A stretch of 64,000 nucleotides of DNA from Thermodesulfobium sp. 4217-1 (GTDB lineage: Bacteria; Thermodesulfobiota; Thermodesulfobiia; Thermodesulfobiales; Thermodesulfobiaceae): positions 11,034 through 75,033 of the forward strand of contig NZ_JBAGBW010000008.1 of NCBI RefSeq assembly GCF_039822205.1, given 5' to 3'. Shown piece by piece: positions 35,303 through 44,010 of the stretch (within the stretch, counting starts at the first letter, position 1; each line of letters starts with the position of its first letter). A program made the translations under genes and the position numbers. The notes below the pieces were generated by a model. The model was not told the DNA's origin, did no database searches, and was given only the letters and a program-made list of their open reading frames with translations.

Positions 35303-35798
35303 GAAAGCGCTTTATCCTGGCAGTTTTGATCCGATAACGCTTGGTCATTTAGATGTAGCCAGACGCGCATCACATCTATTTGACGAGGTAATTATTGCAG
35401 TAGCATACAATGAAAAAAAACGAGCCCTCTTTAATATGGAAGAGAGGGTAAACCTCATTAAGGAATCACTAATAGAGAGAAATATGCCAAAAAATGTTTT
35501 AGTAACGAGCTATACATGCCTAACAATTGATTTCGCGCGATCATTAAGCATAAATTCAATAATAAGGGGGCTAAGGGTAATCTCTGACTTTGAGTTTGAA
35601 TTCCAGATGGCCCTCACCAACAGGAGAATGGAACCAAGAATAGAAACTGTCTTCTTGATGACTCATGAAGATTATTCGTATATAAGCTCTACTATAATAA
35701 AGGAGATTGCGTCTTTAAATGGAAATGTAACTCCTTGGGTAACTGATATCGTAAAAAATGCACTAAACACAAAATTAATCGAAAGCGAGGGAAAATAA
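35295..35798 (+). CDS. coaD: Phosphopantetheine adenylyltransferase
   Basis: CoaD makes dephospho-CoA from phosphopantetheine and ATP. It has YPGSFDPITLGHLDVARR (nucleotidyltransferase HxGH-type motif as LGHLD), IRGLRVISDFEFEFQMA, and EDYSYISSTIIKEIASL at the C-terminus. At 167 residues it is standard. It is translationally linked to rsmD before it and the coiled-coil protein after it (1-base overlap). Confidence 0.96.
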   Translation: MIKKALYPGSFDPITLGHLDVARRASHLFDEVIIAVAYNEKKRALFNMEERVNLIKESLIERNMPKNVLVTSYTCLTIDFARSLSINSIIRGLRVISDFEFEFQMALTNRRMEPRIETVFLMTHEDYSYISSTIIKEIASLNGNVTPWVTDIVKNALNTKLIESEGK

Positions 35799-36250
35799 TG
35801 AGTCAAACTTTTTTAAAGGTCATTGAAGATCTTGAACTTCTAGTAATGAGCTCTCCGAAGATACCGCTTACAAATATGGTTTTTGTAAATGAACAAGAAA
35901 TCTTTAGAATCATCGATTCAATAAGAATGAACGTTCCGCAAGAGGTTGTTGATGCCCAGAGGTTCTTGCAGGAAAAAGAAGATATTATAAACGACGCCAA
36001 AAAAAAAGCTGACGAGATAATCATTAACGCCGACTTAAAAGCTAAACAAAAATTAGACGAGAACGACCTGGTTATAAAGGCAAAGGAAGAATCAGAAAAA
36101 ATAAGGAATGAGGCAAGGAAAGAAGCTAACAAACTCATGAAAGAAGCCAAAGACTATTCAGAAAATGTCTTGATAAAGCTCGAATCTGAAGTTGACAAGC
36201 TTCTAACTTCTATTAGAAGGGGTAAAGAGGTATTAAGGTCGAAAGAATAA
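35798..36250 (+). CDS. Coiled-coil protein downstream of coaD
   Basis: A 150-residue protein, nearly all charged helix. The first 50 residues (LVMSSPKIPLTNMVFVNEQE, IDSIRMNVPQEVVDAQRFL) resemble a DivIVA-like or conserved Firmicute coaD-neighbour N-terminus. Residues 50-150 form a long coiled coil rich in A/K/E with repeats such as AKKKADEIIINAD and ARKEANKLMKEAKD, similar to an ATP synthase b-subunit stalk. There is no membrane segment, so it is not an ATP synthase subunit. Function unknown; a scaffold is likely. Confidence 0.7.
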   Translation: MSQTFLKVIEDLELLVMSSPKIPLTNMVFVNEQEIFRIIDSIRMNVPQEVVDAQRFLQEKEDIINDAKKKADEIIINADLKAKQKLDENDLVIKAKEESEKIRNEARKEANKLMKEAKDYSENVLIKLESEVDKLLTSIRRGKEVLRSKE

Positions 36251-36252
36251 GC

Positions 36253-36687
36253 TTATTTTTCAACCTCTAAGAGATTCATAGGGACTATAATTGCAGGAAT
36301 GCCAGCTCTGAAAAACATATTTTGTGAAAACTCTCTTATAAATGGCCAAATGGCCTTAACGGACGCCTCAATAACAAGACTGTCCTTCTCTTTTATTTTT
36401 TGATTTTCTGTTATTACCAAAAAGTAGGTAGCTGAAAACTCAAGCCAAGGTTTTTTTCTTCTGGTGCCAACTTCTTCTAAGTCTTCATTTAGCTCTGTGC
36501 CTCTAATGTTCGTAACAATTTCCACCTCATGTGTCCTATCTACTGTATTTTTTATCAAAGGCTTTATGTCTACAGAAATAGAACTCTCAGGGGCATGCAA
36601 TGGTTTCATCTTAAAAGTGCAATTTATAAGAGACAGGGCTTCCAATTTATAGTCATTATTCGAATGGTCAATACTTCTTTTTTTCAT
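36253..36687 (-). CDS. SecB-like chaperone
   Basis: SecB is a tetrameric export chaperone that holds preproteins unfolded for SecA. The 144-residue product has the SecB pattern in its C-terminal half: SATYFLVI, then ASVKAIWPFIREFSQNMFFRAGIPAIIVPMNL (given here in full families as W-P-x-x-R-E-x-x-x-x-x-x-x-R-A-G-x-P). The start has an AGGAGTT ribosome binding site. It may be a divergent or toxin-antitoxin-type SecB, but no toxin pair is adjacent. It converges on the coaD operon. Confidence 0.75.
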   Translation of the reverse strand: MKKRSIDHSNNDYKLEALSLINCTFKMKPLHAPESSISVDIKPLIKNTVDRTHEVEIVTNIRGTELNEDLEEVGTRRKKPWLEFSATYFLVITENQKIKEKDSLVIEASVKAIWPFIREFSQNMFFRAGIPAIIVPMNLLEVEK

Positions 36688-36738
36688 AACTCCTCCTAAA
36701 TTTCATAGGAATATTATATCAGATTTTAAAAAAATTAA

Positions 36739-38136
36739 TTAATTTTTTCTTATAATATCAATCAATTCTTGTCTGTTAGAAATATTACATTTTCTAAATA
36801 TATTTCTCATATGAGTCTTAAAAGTGTTTTCTGAAATGTGCAAATTGTCAACAATATATCTACCATTCCTGCCCATCAATATATATTTAACAATCTCCTT
36901 TTCTCTTGGGGTTAATCCAAAAATAGCGAAACTTTTATCAAAATCCAGTTTAAATAAGGCGTTTTCACTCAAGATAGGGGGCATTTCTTGTCCGAAGAAC
37001 AAAAAAGGATTGTAATCATCGGCTTTTACAAAGACAAAGAACAAAAGTAACATTATGCTTACCGCATAAGACGCAAAGTTAAATATCTCATAATTTTGCG
37101 AAATGTTATGAATAAAGAAATAGAGAACTTCTCCAAAAAATAGAGAGATGGTGATTATAAAATAGCCAAAAGACAATACCCTTATGTCATTTTTCTCCCT
37201 AATTGCAAAAGAGAGTATTAGTGACAGAGAATAAAAATCAAAAATTGCAAATCCAATCTGAAAAATAGCAAAAATTATGTTAGAGAATGGATGTGCAAAA
37301 TAAACCGGCAGCCAAAAAAAGGCAGCTATCAGGAGAGCCAGAGACGGTCTGTACAGGCTTGAGATTTCCAATTTCCTAAAATAAATTATCGAAGGCAACA
37401 ACATAATAGTTAGGCAGTAAGCTATGCTTGTAAAAAAATAAATATAGGTGGAAGAAAAACTTAAAAGATAATTGTATACCGCCCCACCGCAACAATAATA
37501 TCCAAAAAATAGAAAAATAACCTTTTTGGGAAAAATATTAAAGCTAAACTTACTAAAGCTTCTTGAAAAAAATAAATTTAAATCATATTTTGGCAAAATA
37601 AATAAAAATAGTGGAAATAATGAAAAGATAAAATATGCCGCATTATTGTTTAATGCACTTAATAAAAACATAGCAACTGTAGCAAAAAGAGTTGATATAG
37701 CAAATATTATTGCCCAAGAAATAAATTTTTCTTTGAAAAACGTGGTGAGTATTAAGACAAAAAAATATGAGAAAAAGATGGAACAAAAAATAACCAAAAT
37801 TATAGGTAAAAAAATAAAATTTATCAGTGAGTGCCCAAAAAATAGCGCAAGTAGAAAAGTAGAAAAAAGGATAGAAAAAATTTTATTTAAAAATTTAATT
37901 ATTGAGAGAATATGCTTATTTTCAAAAAATTTAATGATAAATAATAAAGTTATGGACTGAGTAAACAAAAAAACCCTAAACAAGAGAGCATGTGAAATCT
38001 GCCACCGATCCGCCACCACATATAAAAAGGGACCACCAAGGAAAAATAGCCATAGAATAACAAATAACAAGCCTAATGAAAAAGAGAGGTGAACTCTCTC
38101 TTTTGTAAGATAGGATAAATAATACCTTAAAATCAA
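36739..38136 (-). CDS. Membrane-embedded LuxR-type transcriptional regulator
   Basis: Residues 1-380 form about twelve hydrophobic helices with no recognisable sensory domain. Residues 395-465 are a LuxR/GerE helix-turn-helix: FGLTPREKEIVKYILMG, GRYIVDNLHISENTFKTHMR and NIFRKCNISNRQELIDII. Membrane-bound LuxR proteins of this kind occur in several anaerobes and probably sense a membrane or transported signal directly. The start is TTG 38136 after AAGGGG. It is divergent from the exporter operon, which it may control; this is inference from position. Confidence 0.82.
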   Translation of the reverse strand: MILRYYLSYLTKERVHLSFSLGLLFVILWLFFLGGPFLYVVADRWQISHALLFRVFLFTQSITLLFIIKFFENKHILSIIKFLNKIFSILFSTFLLALFFGHSLINFIFLPIILVIFCSIFFSYFFVLILTTFFKEKFISWAIIFAISTLFATVAMFLLSALNNNAAYFIFSLFPLFLFILPKYDLNLFFSRSFSKFSFNIFPKKVIFLFFGYYCCGGAVYNYLLSFSSTYIYFFTSIAYCLTIMLLPSIIYFRKLEISSLYRPSLALLIAAFFWLPVYFAHPFSNIIFAIFQIGFAIFDFYSLSLILSFAIREKNDIRVLSFGYFIITISLFFGEVLYFFIHNISQNYEIFNFASYAVSIMLLLFFVFVKADDYNPFLFFGQEMPPILSENALFKLDFDKSFAIFGLTPREKEIVKYILMGRNGRYIVDNLHISENTFKTHMRNIFRKCNISNRQELIDIIRKN

Positions 38137-38221
38137 CCAAATAACCCCTTTTGAGTGATATACAAGATTTGTCCTAAATTATAACATCTATTTATAAATA
38201 AATTTTTGGAAGGAGTTTGTT

Positions 38222-38428
38222 ATGAAAAATTCATTTAGGAATGGAGAAAAGTTTAAATGGTCAACTGTTGTTGGTATTCCTAAATGCGTCACTTTTCCAG
38301 AAACTAAAGAACCAAATTACAGGATAAAAAATGGTTACAAAATCGAATTCGCTATGACGCTTGAAGGTTTGGGGATCCACAATGCATTACTCGTTGAAAA
38401 AGAAACTTCATGGAATGGTATAATGTAA
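38222..38428 (+). CDS. Small hypothetical protein at the head of the exporter operon
   Basis: 68 residues, not recognised. It has a strong ribosome binding site (GGAAGGAG, 7 bases before ATG) and ends 23 bases before the HlyD gene, so it is probably a real co-transcribed gene. It is polar and basic at the N-terminus with one cysteine, no signal peptide and no membrane segment. A regulatory or substrate-related role for the ABC exporter is possible but not shown. Confidence 0.55.
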   Translation: MKNSFRNGEKFKWSTVVGIPKCVTFPETKEPNYRIKNGYKIEFAMTLEGLGIHNALLVEKETSWNGIM

Positions 38429-38451
38429 TCAAAATAAAACATTAAGGTGTA

Positions 38452-39444
38452 TTGTTGAAAAACAAAAAAACATTAATTATCTTTAGTCTAATATTGGCAG
38501 TATGTGTTGGCATATATTGGATTATATTCAACAGGGAATCGCCAAGCAATTATTTAGAAGTTTCTGGCAACATTGAAGCAGATCAGTACAACGTTTCTTT
38601 TCAGGTTTATGGAACCCTATCCTCCTTAAAAGTAGATGAAGGCGACAAGGTAAAAAAAGGCGAGCTACTTGCCACTCTTTCAAGAAAGGATCTTGCGGAT
38701 TCTCTTCAAGCAGCTATACACAATAAAGACAAAGCAAAAGCTCTCTACGATCAATATCTTTCAGGATATAGATCTCAGGATATAAAAATGGCTCAAGCTG
38801 ATAGAGACGCAAAGCTCGCAGAATTTGAAAAGGCAAAAAATGACTATATTAGATATGAAAAACTATATAAAGAGGACGCAATACCTGCATCAAGTTTTGA
38901 TAGCATAAAAAGTACCTATCTCTCATCTAAAGAGGCACTAAATTCAAGCGAACAGAAGTTCAAAGAATTACAAATTGGCTACAGAGAAGAAGAAATTAAG
39001 TCTGCGAAAGAAGCATATGAGGCAAGCGTCTCTCAGGTGGAACAAGCCAAGACGATTTTAGGCTATACAGCGATTTATTCGCCTATTGATGGAGTCGTAT
39101 TTTCCAAAGATTCAGAACCAGGGGAATTCGTTTCTTCTGGAACTCCAGTCCTAACTTTATACGATCTAAACAGCACATATGTGAAGGTATATGTTAGCGA
39201 AAAAGACATTGGCTTTGTAAAATTGAACGCGCCCTGCACAATAAAAGTTGATTCCTTCCCAAATAAAAATTTTAGCGGCTATGTAGAGGCAATATCAGAC
39301 AAAGCAGAATATACCCCTAAATTTATCCAAACTAAGGATGAAAGGGTAAAATATATGTTCTGGGTAAAGGTAAAAATCAATAATCCAGATGGAGTTCTAA
39401 AACCAGGCATGCCAGCTGACACCATGATCGAAAAAACACAATGA
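38452..39444 (+). CDS. HlyD-family membrane fusion protein of an ABC exporter
   Basis: An N-terminal membrane anchor (about 7-25) is followed by a biotinyl-lipoyl-like half (VSFQVYGTLSSLKVDEGDKV), a long coiled coil (about 80-195), the second lipoyl half (IYSPIDGVVFSKDSEPGEFV) and a beta-barrel. This is the YbhG/EmrA-type adaptor that links the inner-membrane exporter to an outer-membrane channel. The start is one of two adjacent TTG codons (38452/38455) behind AAGGTG. It overlaps the first ATPase gene as ATGA. Confidence 0.88.
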   Translation: MLKNKKTLIIFSLILAVCVGIYWIIFNRESPSNYLEVSGNIEADQYNVSFQVYGTLSSLKVDEGDKVKKGELLATLSRKDLADSLQAAIHNKDKAKALYDQYLSGYRSQDIKMAQADRDAKLAEFEKAKNDYIRYEKLYKEDAIPASSFDSIKSTYLSSKEALNSSEQKFKELQIGYREEEIKSAKEAYEASVSQVEQAKTILGYTAIYSPIDGVVFSKDSEPGEFVSSGTPVLTLYDLNSTYVKVYVSEKDIGFVKLNAPCTIKVDSFPNKNFSGYVEAISDKAEYTPKFIQTKDERVKYMFWVKVKINNPDGVLKPGMPADTMIEKTQ

Positions 39445-40334
39445 TATCAATAGAGAATATATGCAAAAGTTTTGGAAACAAAAAAGTATTAGATGATATA
39501 AATATAAATGTAGAAAAAGGAGAGATTTTAGCAATACTTGGCTCGGACGGTTCAGGAAAATCAACCTTAATAAAAATTATTATTGGAATGATAAAGCCTG
39601 ATTCAGGAAAAATATCAGTAAACGATATAGACATAACAAAAGACATTTCCTCTACCAGAGAATTATTGGGTTATAAAGCACAAGAATTTTCCCTATATCA
39701 AGATCTTACAGTCAGTGAAAACATAAGATTCTTCGGAAGTCTATATGCGCTTTCTGGCAAAGACCTTGATGAAAGGGAGAGCTTTATACTCGACTTTATA
39801 GGCCTAAAGGACTTTAAGCAAAGATTTGCAGAAGCACTTTCAGGCGGGATGAAAAGTAGGCTTGCTATTGGCTGCGCCCTTGTTCACAACCCCCTAGTAC
39901 TTTTATTGGATGAGCCAAACGTAGGCGTAGATCCTGCCTCAAGAAAGAGCGTATGGAAACTCTTAAGAGATCTCACTAAGTCTGGCAAGACAATTGTATT
40001 AACTACCCCTTACTTCTTAGAAGGCGATCTGGCAGACAAAGTAACTTTTATTAAAAATGGAAAAATCGTATTGTTTGGCAGACCAAAAGATCTTTTAGAA
40101 AATCTTGATTTTATACCGTACATCGTAAATGGAGATAACTTACAAGATTTTTATTTTGACTTAAAAAAGAAACATCTAGATTTTAAATTCTGGTTGAAAA
40201 ACGAACACATAAGAGTCCTATTACGTAAAGATATAGAAATTGATACGCTGTCAGAAAAAATTTCTATAAATAGAGACTTAATAAAAAGAGATAACCCCGA
40301 CCTGGAAGATATCTATCTATGGCACTCGGCATAG
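39441..40334 (+). CDS. ABC exporter ATP-binding protein 1
   Basis: An ATPase of the YbhF type. Walker A is GSDGSGKST (like the N-terminal half of YbhF, GPDGAGKTT), the signature is LSGGMKSRLAIG and Walker B is VLLLDEPNVGVDP. At 297 residues it has a C-terminal extension of about 70 residues that may regulate dimerisation. It overlaps the second ATPase gene by 16 bases. The two correspond to the halves of YbhF, here on separate genes. Confidence 0.92.
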   Translation: MISIENICKSFGNKKVLDDININVEKGEILAILGSDGSGKSTLIKIIIGMIKPDSGKISVNDIDITKDISSTRELLGYKAQEFSLYQDLTVSENIRFFGSLYALSGKDLDERESFILDFIGLKDFKQRFAEALSGGMKSRLAIGCALVHNPLVLLLDEPNVGVDPASRKSVWKLLRDLTKSGKTIVLTTPYFLEGDLADKVTFIKNGKIVLFGRPKDLLENLDFIPYIVNGDNLQDFYFDLKKKHLDFKFWLKNEHIRVLLRKDIEIDTLSEKISINRDLIKRDNPDLEDIYLWHSA

Positions 40335-41056
40335 AAAATGCAATTGAAGTTGAAAATCTCACAAAAAAATTTGGAGATTTCACTGCAGTTGATAACATAA
40401 GTTTTTCAATAAAACAAGGCACGGTATTCGGTTTTTTGGGCCCAAATGGAGCAGGAAAAACGACAACTATAAAGTTAGTTCTGGGACTTATCAACAAAAC
40501 TAGTGGCAAAATAAAGATCTTTGGAGACGATATAGAGAAATTTACAAAAGAGAGATTGGGCTATATGTCTCAAAAATTCTCGCTCTATCCAGATCTAAAA
40601 GTAATTGAAAATATGATTTTTTATGGTTCTATTTACGGTTATTCAAGAAAAGATTTAGAAAAAAGAATAGATTTTTTGCTGGAGTCATACAACCTTACAG
40701 AAGTAAAAAACACTATGGTAAGAGATATTGGAGGTCTAAGGCAAAGAGTCGCCTTTTGCACAGCCATTCTTCACAGCCCAGACATACTGGTCCTTGATGA
40801 ACCGACAAGCGGTGTAGATCCAGATGCCAGGATAGACTTTTGGGATGCTATCTACAGTTACGCAAGAGAAGGCAGAACAGTTTTAGTTACAACTCATTAT
40901 ATGGATGAAGCTGAATTTTGCAACCAGATAGGATTCATCATTTCGGGAAAGCTAAAGTTTATAGGCAGCCCAAACAACGCAAAAAAAATCTACTATGACA
41001 ACTCACACAAAATTGGAAATCTCGAAGATGCCTTTTTGTGGTTTATGGAAAACTAA
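40319..41056 (+). CDS. ABC exporter ATP-binding protein 2
   Basis: The second ATPase, matching the C-terminal half of YbhF. Walker A is GPNGAGKTT, Walker B ILVLDEPTSGVDP, followed by TTHYMDEAEFC. The signature is altered (DIGGLRQRVAF instead of LSGGxxQR), as is common in the YbhF second half. With ATPase 1 it would form a heterodimer. The matching permease gene is not next to it but about 1.8 kb downstream after selD. Confidence 0.92.
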   Translation: MALGIENAIEVENLTKKFGDFTAVDNISFSIKQGTVFGFLGPNGAGKTTTIKLVLGLINKTSGKIKIFGDDIEKFTKERLGYMSQKFSLYPDLKVIENMIFYGSIYGYSRKDLEKRIDFLLESYNLTEVKNTMVRDIGGLRQRVAFCTAILHSPDILVLDEPTSGVDPDARIDFWDAIYSYAREGRTVLVTTHYMDEAEFCNQIGFIISGKLKFIGSPNNAKKIYYDNSHKIGNLEDAFLWFMEN

Positions 41057-41632
41057 TTAGATAAAAAAGTATCTTTTAACCTTCTTCCTATAAGATTCAT
41101 ATTTATAACCAAATCTCTTTGTAAGTTCCCTCTCTTCAAAAGGGATTACCAAAAAATTATTTATTAAAAAATCAAATATGCTCACAACAAGAGACATTGT
41201 TCCCCCACTAATAAGAAATACTCCAAAAAATAGCAAGGAATGCGAAAGATATGTTGGATGCCTCATATATTTATATATAAATCTCGTTTCCAAGTCGCCT
41301 GGATCCTCTAATACGAATTCATTTAAACCAAGAATTCTGCCCTTTAAGATCGACAAAGTTAAGAGTTGAAGAAATGCCCCAACAACAAATATAAAAAAAC
41401 CAAACAGTTGTAAGGTAAATGAAATCGGAATGTACATATTTAATAAGTTTTGATTGTTGATCAAAAAATATAGATATGGAATATATAATATGCATATTAA
41501 TATAAAAGTTAAAAATTTAATTTTTTTTGCAAAGTTGGTAAAAAAATGTACAAATAGCCAATACATAGGGATTAGAGGCCAAACAAAAACCAAAAGATGG
41601 TTTAAAATGTTTAAGTAAGAAAAACTAAACAT
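41057..41632 (-). CDS. Isoprenylcysteine carboxyl methyltransferase-like membrane protein
   Basis: 191 residues with about five helices and the C-terminal phospholipid/ICMT-type methyltransferase pattern: YKYMRHPTYLSHSLLFFGVF, then EERELTKRFGYKYESYRKKVKRYF. The R-H-P motif and E-E-x-x-L-x-x-x-F-G-x-x-Y-x-x-Y motif fit the SAM site. The target could be a lipid or a protein end; not decidable. It is inverted inside the exporter locus and begins on the base after ATPase 2 ends. Confidence 0.78.
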   Translation of the reverse strand: MFSFSYLNILNHLLVFVWPLIPMYWLFVHFFTNFAKKIKFLTFILICILYIPYLYFLINNQNLLNMYIPISFTLQLFGFFIFVVGAFLQLLTLSILKGRILGLNEFVLEDPGDLETRFIYKYMRHPTYLSHSLLFFGVFLISGGTMSLVVSIFDFLINNFLVIPFEERELTKRFGYKYESYRKKVKRYFFI

Positions 41633-41773
41633 ATTTGAATTTGATAAAAGATATATAATGTAAGTTCATGCATTAATTATATATTAAAATGGTTTCTATA
41701 ATAAATTTTATAATTATTATTTTTTTCTTTGTATAATTGATAGATAAAGATTATTCTCAGAGGAGGTGAAAAA

Positions 41774-42838
41774 GTGAACAGTTTCCCAAAGCTTACTTCT
41801 TTAGTTCGTTGTGCTGGCTGAGCAGCAAAACTCAATCCAAAGGACCTAGGTGAGGTCTTAAAAGATTTACCAAAATTTGAGCATCCTGGACTAATTTTTA
41901 GCTCTGATGGCCTTGATGACGCAGGAGCTTTTGTGATAAAAGATGATTTAGCCATTGTTCAATCTGTTGACTTTTTCCCTCCTGTAGTAAACAGCCCCGA
42001 CTTATACGGGAAGATTGCCGCTGCTAATTCTCTCTCGGATTTATATGCCGTTGGAGCAAAGCCGATAACTGCATTAAATATCCTCGGATTTCCAAGATAT
42101 GATATTGAACTCGATGTGATAAACGAAATACTTAGAGGCTCTCACGAAAAAGTTAAAGAAGCCGGTGCATTGATTCTTGGTGGGCACACTGTCGACGATT
42201 TAGAATTAAAATATGGACTTAGTGTTACTGGAATTGCAAAAAAGGATGAGCTGATTGCCCACAACAGAGCACAGCCAGGCGATATAATCATCCTTACAAA
42301 ACCGCTTGGTACAGGAATACTCACTTCTGCCTTAAAAATTGACCTGATAGATGAAGAGGATATGAAAGACGCTCTTCAATCTATGCAAGAGCTAAATTAT
42401 TTTGCTGGTGAAGCACAAAAAAGGTTTAAAGCAACTTCTGGCACAGATATAACAGGTTTTGGCCTGGTCGGACACGCAGCAAATATAGCAAGATCCAGCA
42501 AAGTCGTATTTGAGATATTTTCTAAATCACTACCTATATTTGAAGGAGTTTTAAACCTTGCAAACGATAGCGTGCTCCCTGCTGGGATATTCGCAAATAT
42601 TGATTTTTATAAAGAAAATGTCGTTGAAATAGGCAAAATTGATGAAAATTATAAATACGTCATTTATGATCCACAGACCTCAGGTGGGCTTCTTTCTACT
42701 TACAATCCAGATGTCGTAGACGATGTATTAAAATTTCTTAAAGACAATGGAGTTGATGGATACATTATAGGCAGTGTAAAAAAAGGAGCTGCATTTAGTT
42801 CTGGCACAATCGTTTTTAAAGAAGGATCATTTAGATGA
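41774..42838 (+). CDS. selD: Selenide, water dikinase (selenophosphate synthase), a selenoprotein
   Basis: SelD makes selenophosphate for selenocysteine and selenouridine. The frame from GTG 41774 (ribosome binding site AGGAGGTG) is interrupted by an in-frame TGA at 41819-41821. Reading through gives SLVRCAG-U-AAKLNPKDLG, exactly the SelD active-site motif, so Sec16 takes the place of the catalytic Cys/Sec. Downstream are FSSDGLDDAGAF, VDFFPPVV, GHTVDDLELKYGLSVTG and DPQTSGGLL. Total 354 residues. A stem-loop right after the TGA fits a bacterial SECIS element. The stop overlaps the ABC permease gene as ATGA, so the two are co-expressed. Annotation pipelines would likely start it at 41933 and lose the active site. 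Confidence 0.96.
41841..41859 (+). promoter_or_regulatory. SECIS element of selD
   Basis: AGGACCT (41841-41847) pairs with AGGTCTT (41853-41859) with one G-U pair, leaving the loop AGGTG. The loop lies 27 bases after the UGA and has G in its second position, matching the known spacing and loop preference of bacterial SECIS hairpins recognised by SelB. Confidence 0.7.
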
Positions 42839-43971
42839 GCGCATCGCTTCAAAGAATATGGGCTGTATTCATTAAAGAATTCATCCAATTTTTCAGAGAT
42901 AAGGTTACCTTTATAACGGCCATTGCTATCCCTTTAATACAGCTGATTTTATACGGATATGCAATAAATACAGATGTAAAACACCAGTCTACAGTAGTAT
43001 ACGATCAATCAAAATCAGTGATGTCAAGAGACATACTATACAAGTTTCAAAGCTCACAATATTTTGACATAAAGGGATTTCTAAATAGTTCAAATGCAGT
43101 CGGCAAAGCAATTGACAATGGACAAGCAAAGGTGGGAATTATTATTCCGCCAAAACTCGAATCAAACATATTGGACAACAAGTCAAGCCAGATATTGGTA
43201 ATAATTGACGCATCCGATCCTATGTCATCAAGCTCTGCCCTATCGGCATCTCAGATGATAGGCCTGATGGAAAATCAAGAGATATTAACAAACAAACTTC
43301 AACAAAACGGAATAATATTGCCCAATAAAAACCCCTTTGAAGTGGATGTTAGGGCATGGTATAACCCCGATCTACTGTCAACGTATTTTCTTGTTCCAGG
43401 TTTAATCGCTGTTTTAATAAGCTTATCGACATTGGTTTTAACAGCAATGGCGATTGTGAGAGAGAAGGAAAGAGGCACATACGAGCAGCTTATAGTTACC
43501 CCGCTTAGGCCAATTGAGCTGACCATCGGGAAGGTTATGCCTTATGCAATTATAGGATATGCTCAAATGTCTCTTGTTATAATAGCCGCAGTGGCGCTAT
43601 TTAATCTCAACATTAAGGGGAATTTATTTTTATTGTACATTTTCGCACTACCCTTTATACTTGCCAATTTAAGCCTTGGATACATAATTTCTACTCTTGC
43701 AAAAAACCAACAGCAAGCTCTCCAAATGTCATTCTTTCTTATGGTGCCCATCTTCTTGCTGAGCGGCTTTATGTTCCCAAGAGAGGCTATGCCTGGCATA
43801 ATATATTATTTAAGCTATATCGCACCAGCCACATTCTTCCTGGTGGTAGTACGAGGCATCATCTTAAAAGGTTTAGGCTTTTTCGAGCTTTGGCAATGGG
43901 AAGTCGGATTGATAATATATATTATAATTGCTTTAAATATATCAAGGTTCTTGCTTAAAAGAAAGTCATAA
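42835..43971 (+). CDS. ABC-2 type exporter permease
   Basis: 378 residues: an N-terminal helix (about 27-45), a large extracytoplasmic domain (about 48-175) and five C-terminal helices, as in YhhJ/YbhS permeases. Typical segments are KEFIQFFRDKVTFITAIAIP at the start and VREKERGTYEQLIVTPLRP before the last helices. It probably works with the HlyD protein and the two ATPases upstream. It is translationally coupled to selD. No second permease is nearby, so it would act as a homodimer. Confidence 0.9.
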   Translation: MSASLQRIWAVFIKEFIQFFRDKVTFITAIAIPLIQLILYGYAINTDVKHQSTVVYDQSKSVMSRDILYKFQSSQYFDIKGFLNSSNAVGKAIDNGQAKVGIIIPPKLESNILDNKSSQILVIIDASDPMSSSSALSASQMIGLMENQEILTNKLQQNGIILPNKNPFEVDVRAWYNPDLLSTYFLVPGLIAVLISLSTLVLTAMAIVREKERGTYEQLIVTPLRPIELTIGKVMPYAIIGYAQMSLVIIAAVALFNLNIKGNLFLLYIFALPFILANLSLGYIISTLAKNQQQALQMSFFLMVPIFLLSGFMFPREAMPGIIYYLSYIAPATFFLVVVRGIILKGLGFFELWQWEVGLIIYIIIALNISRFLLKRKS

Positions 43972-44010
43972 AATTAAACTATAAGCGTTAGCGTAGGTAG
44001 TAGGGGTATG

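Noticed and set aside
36253-36687. SecB-like gene as part of a toxin-antitoxin-chaperone system
   Set aside because: No toxin or antitoxin gene is adjacent. The neighbours are the coaD operon and a LuxR regulator.
37526-37960. 144-codon plus-strand frame inside the LuxR regulator
   Set aside because: A lysine/asparagine-rich shadow of a phenylalanine-rich membrane protein on the other strand, with no start signal.
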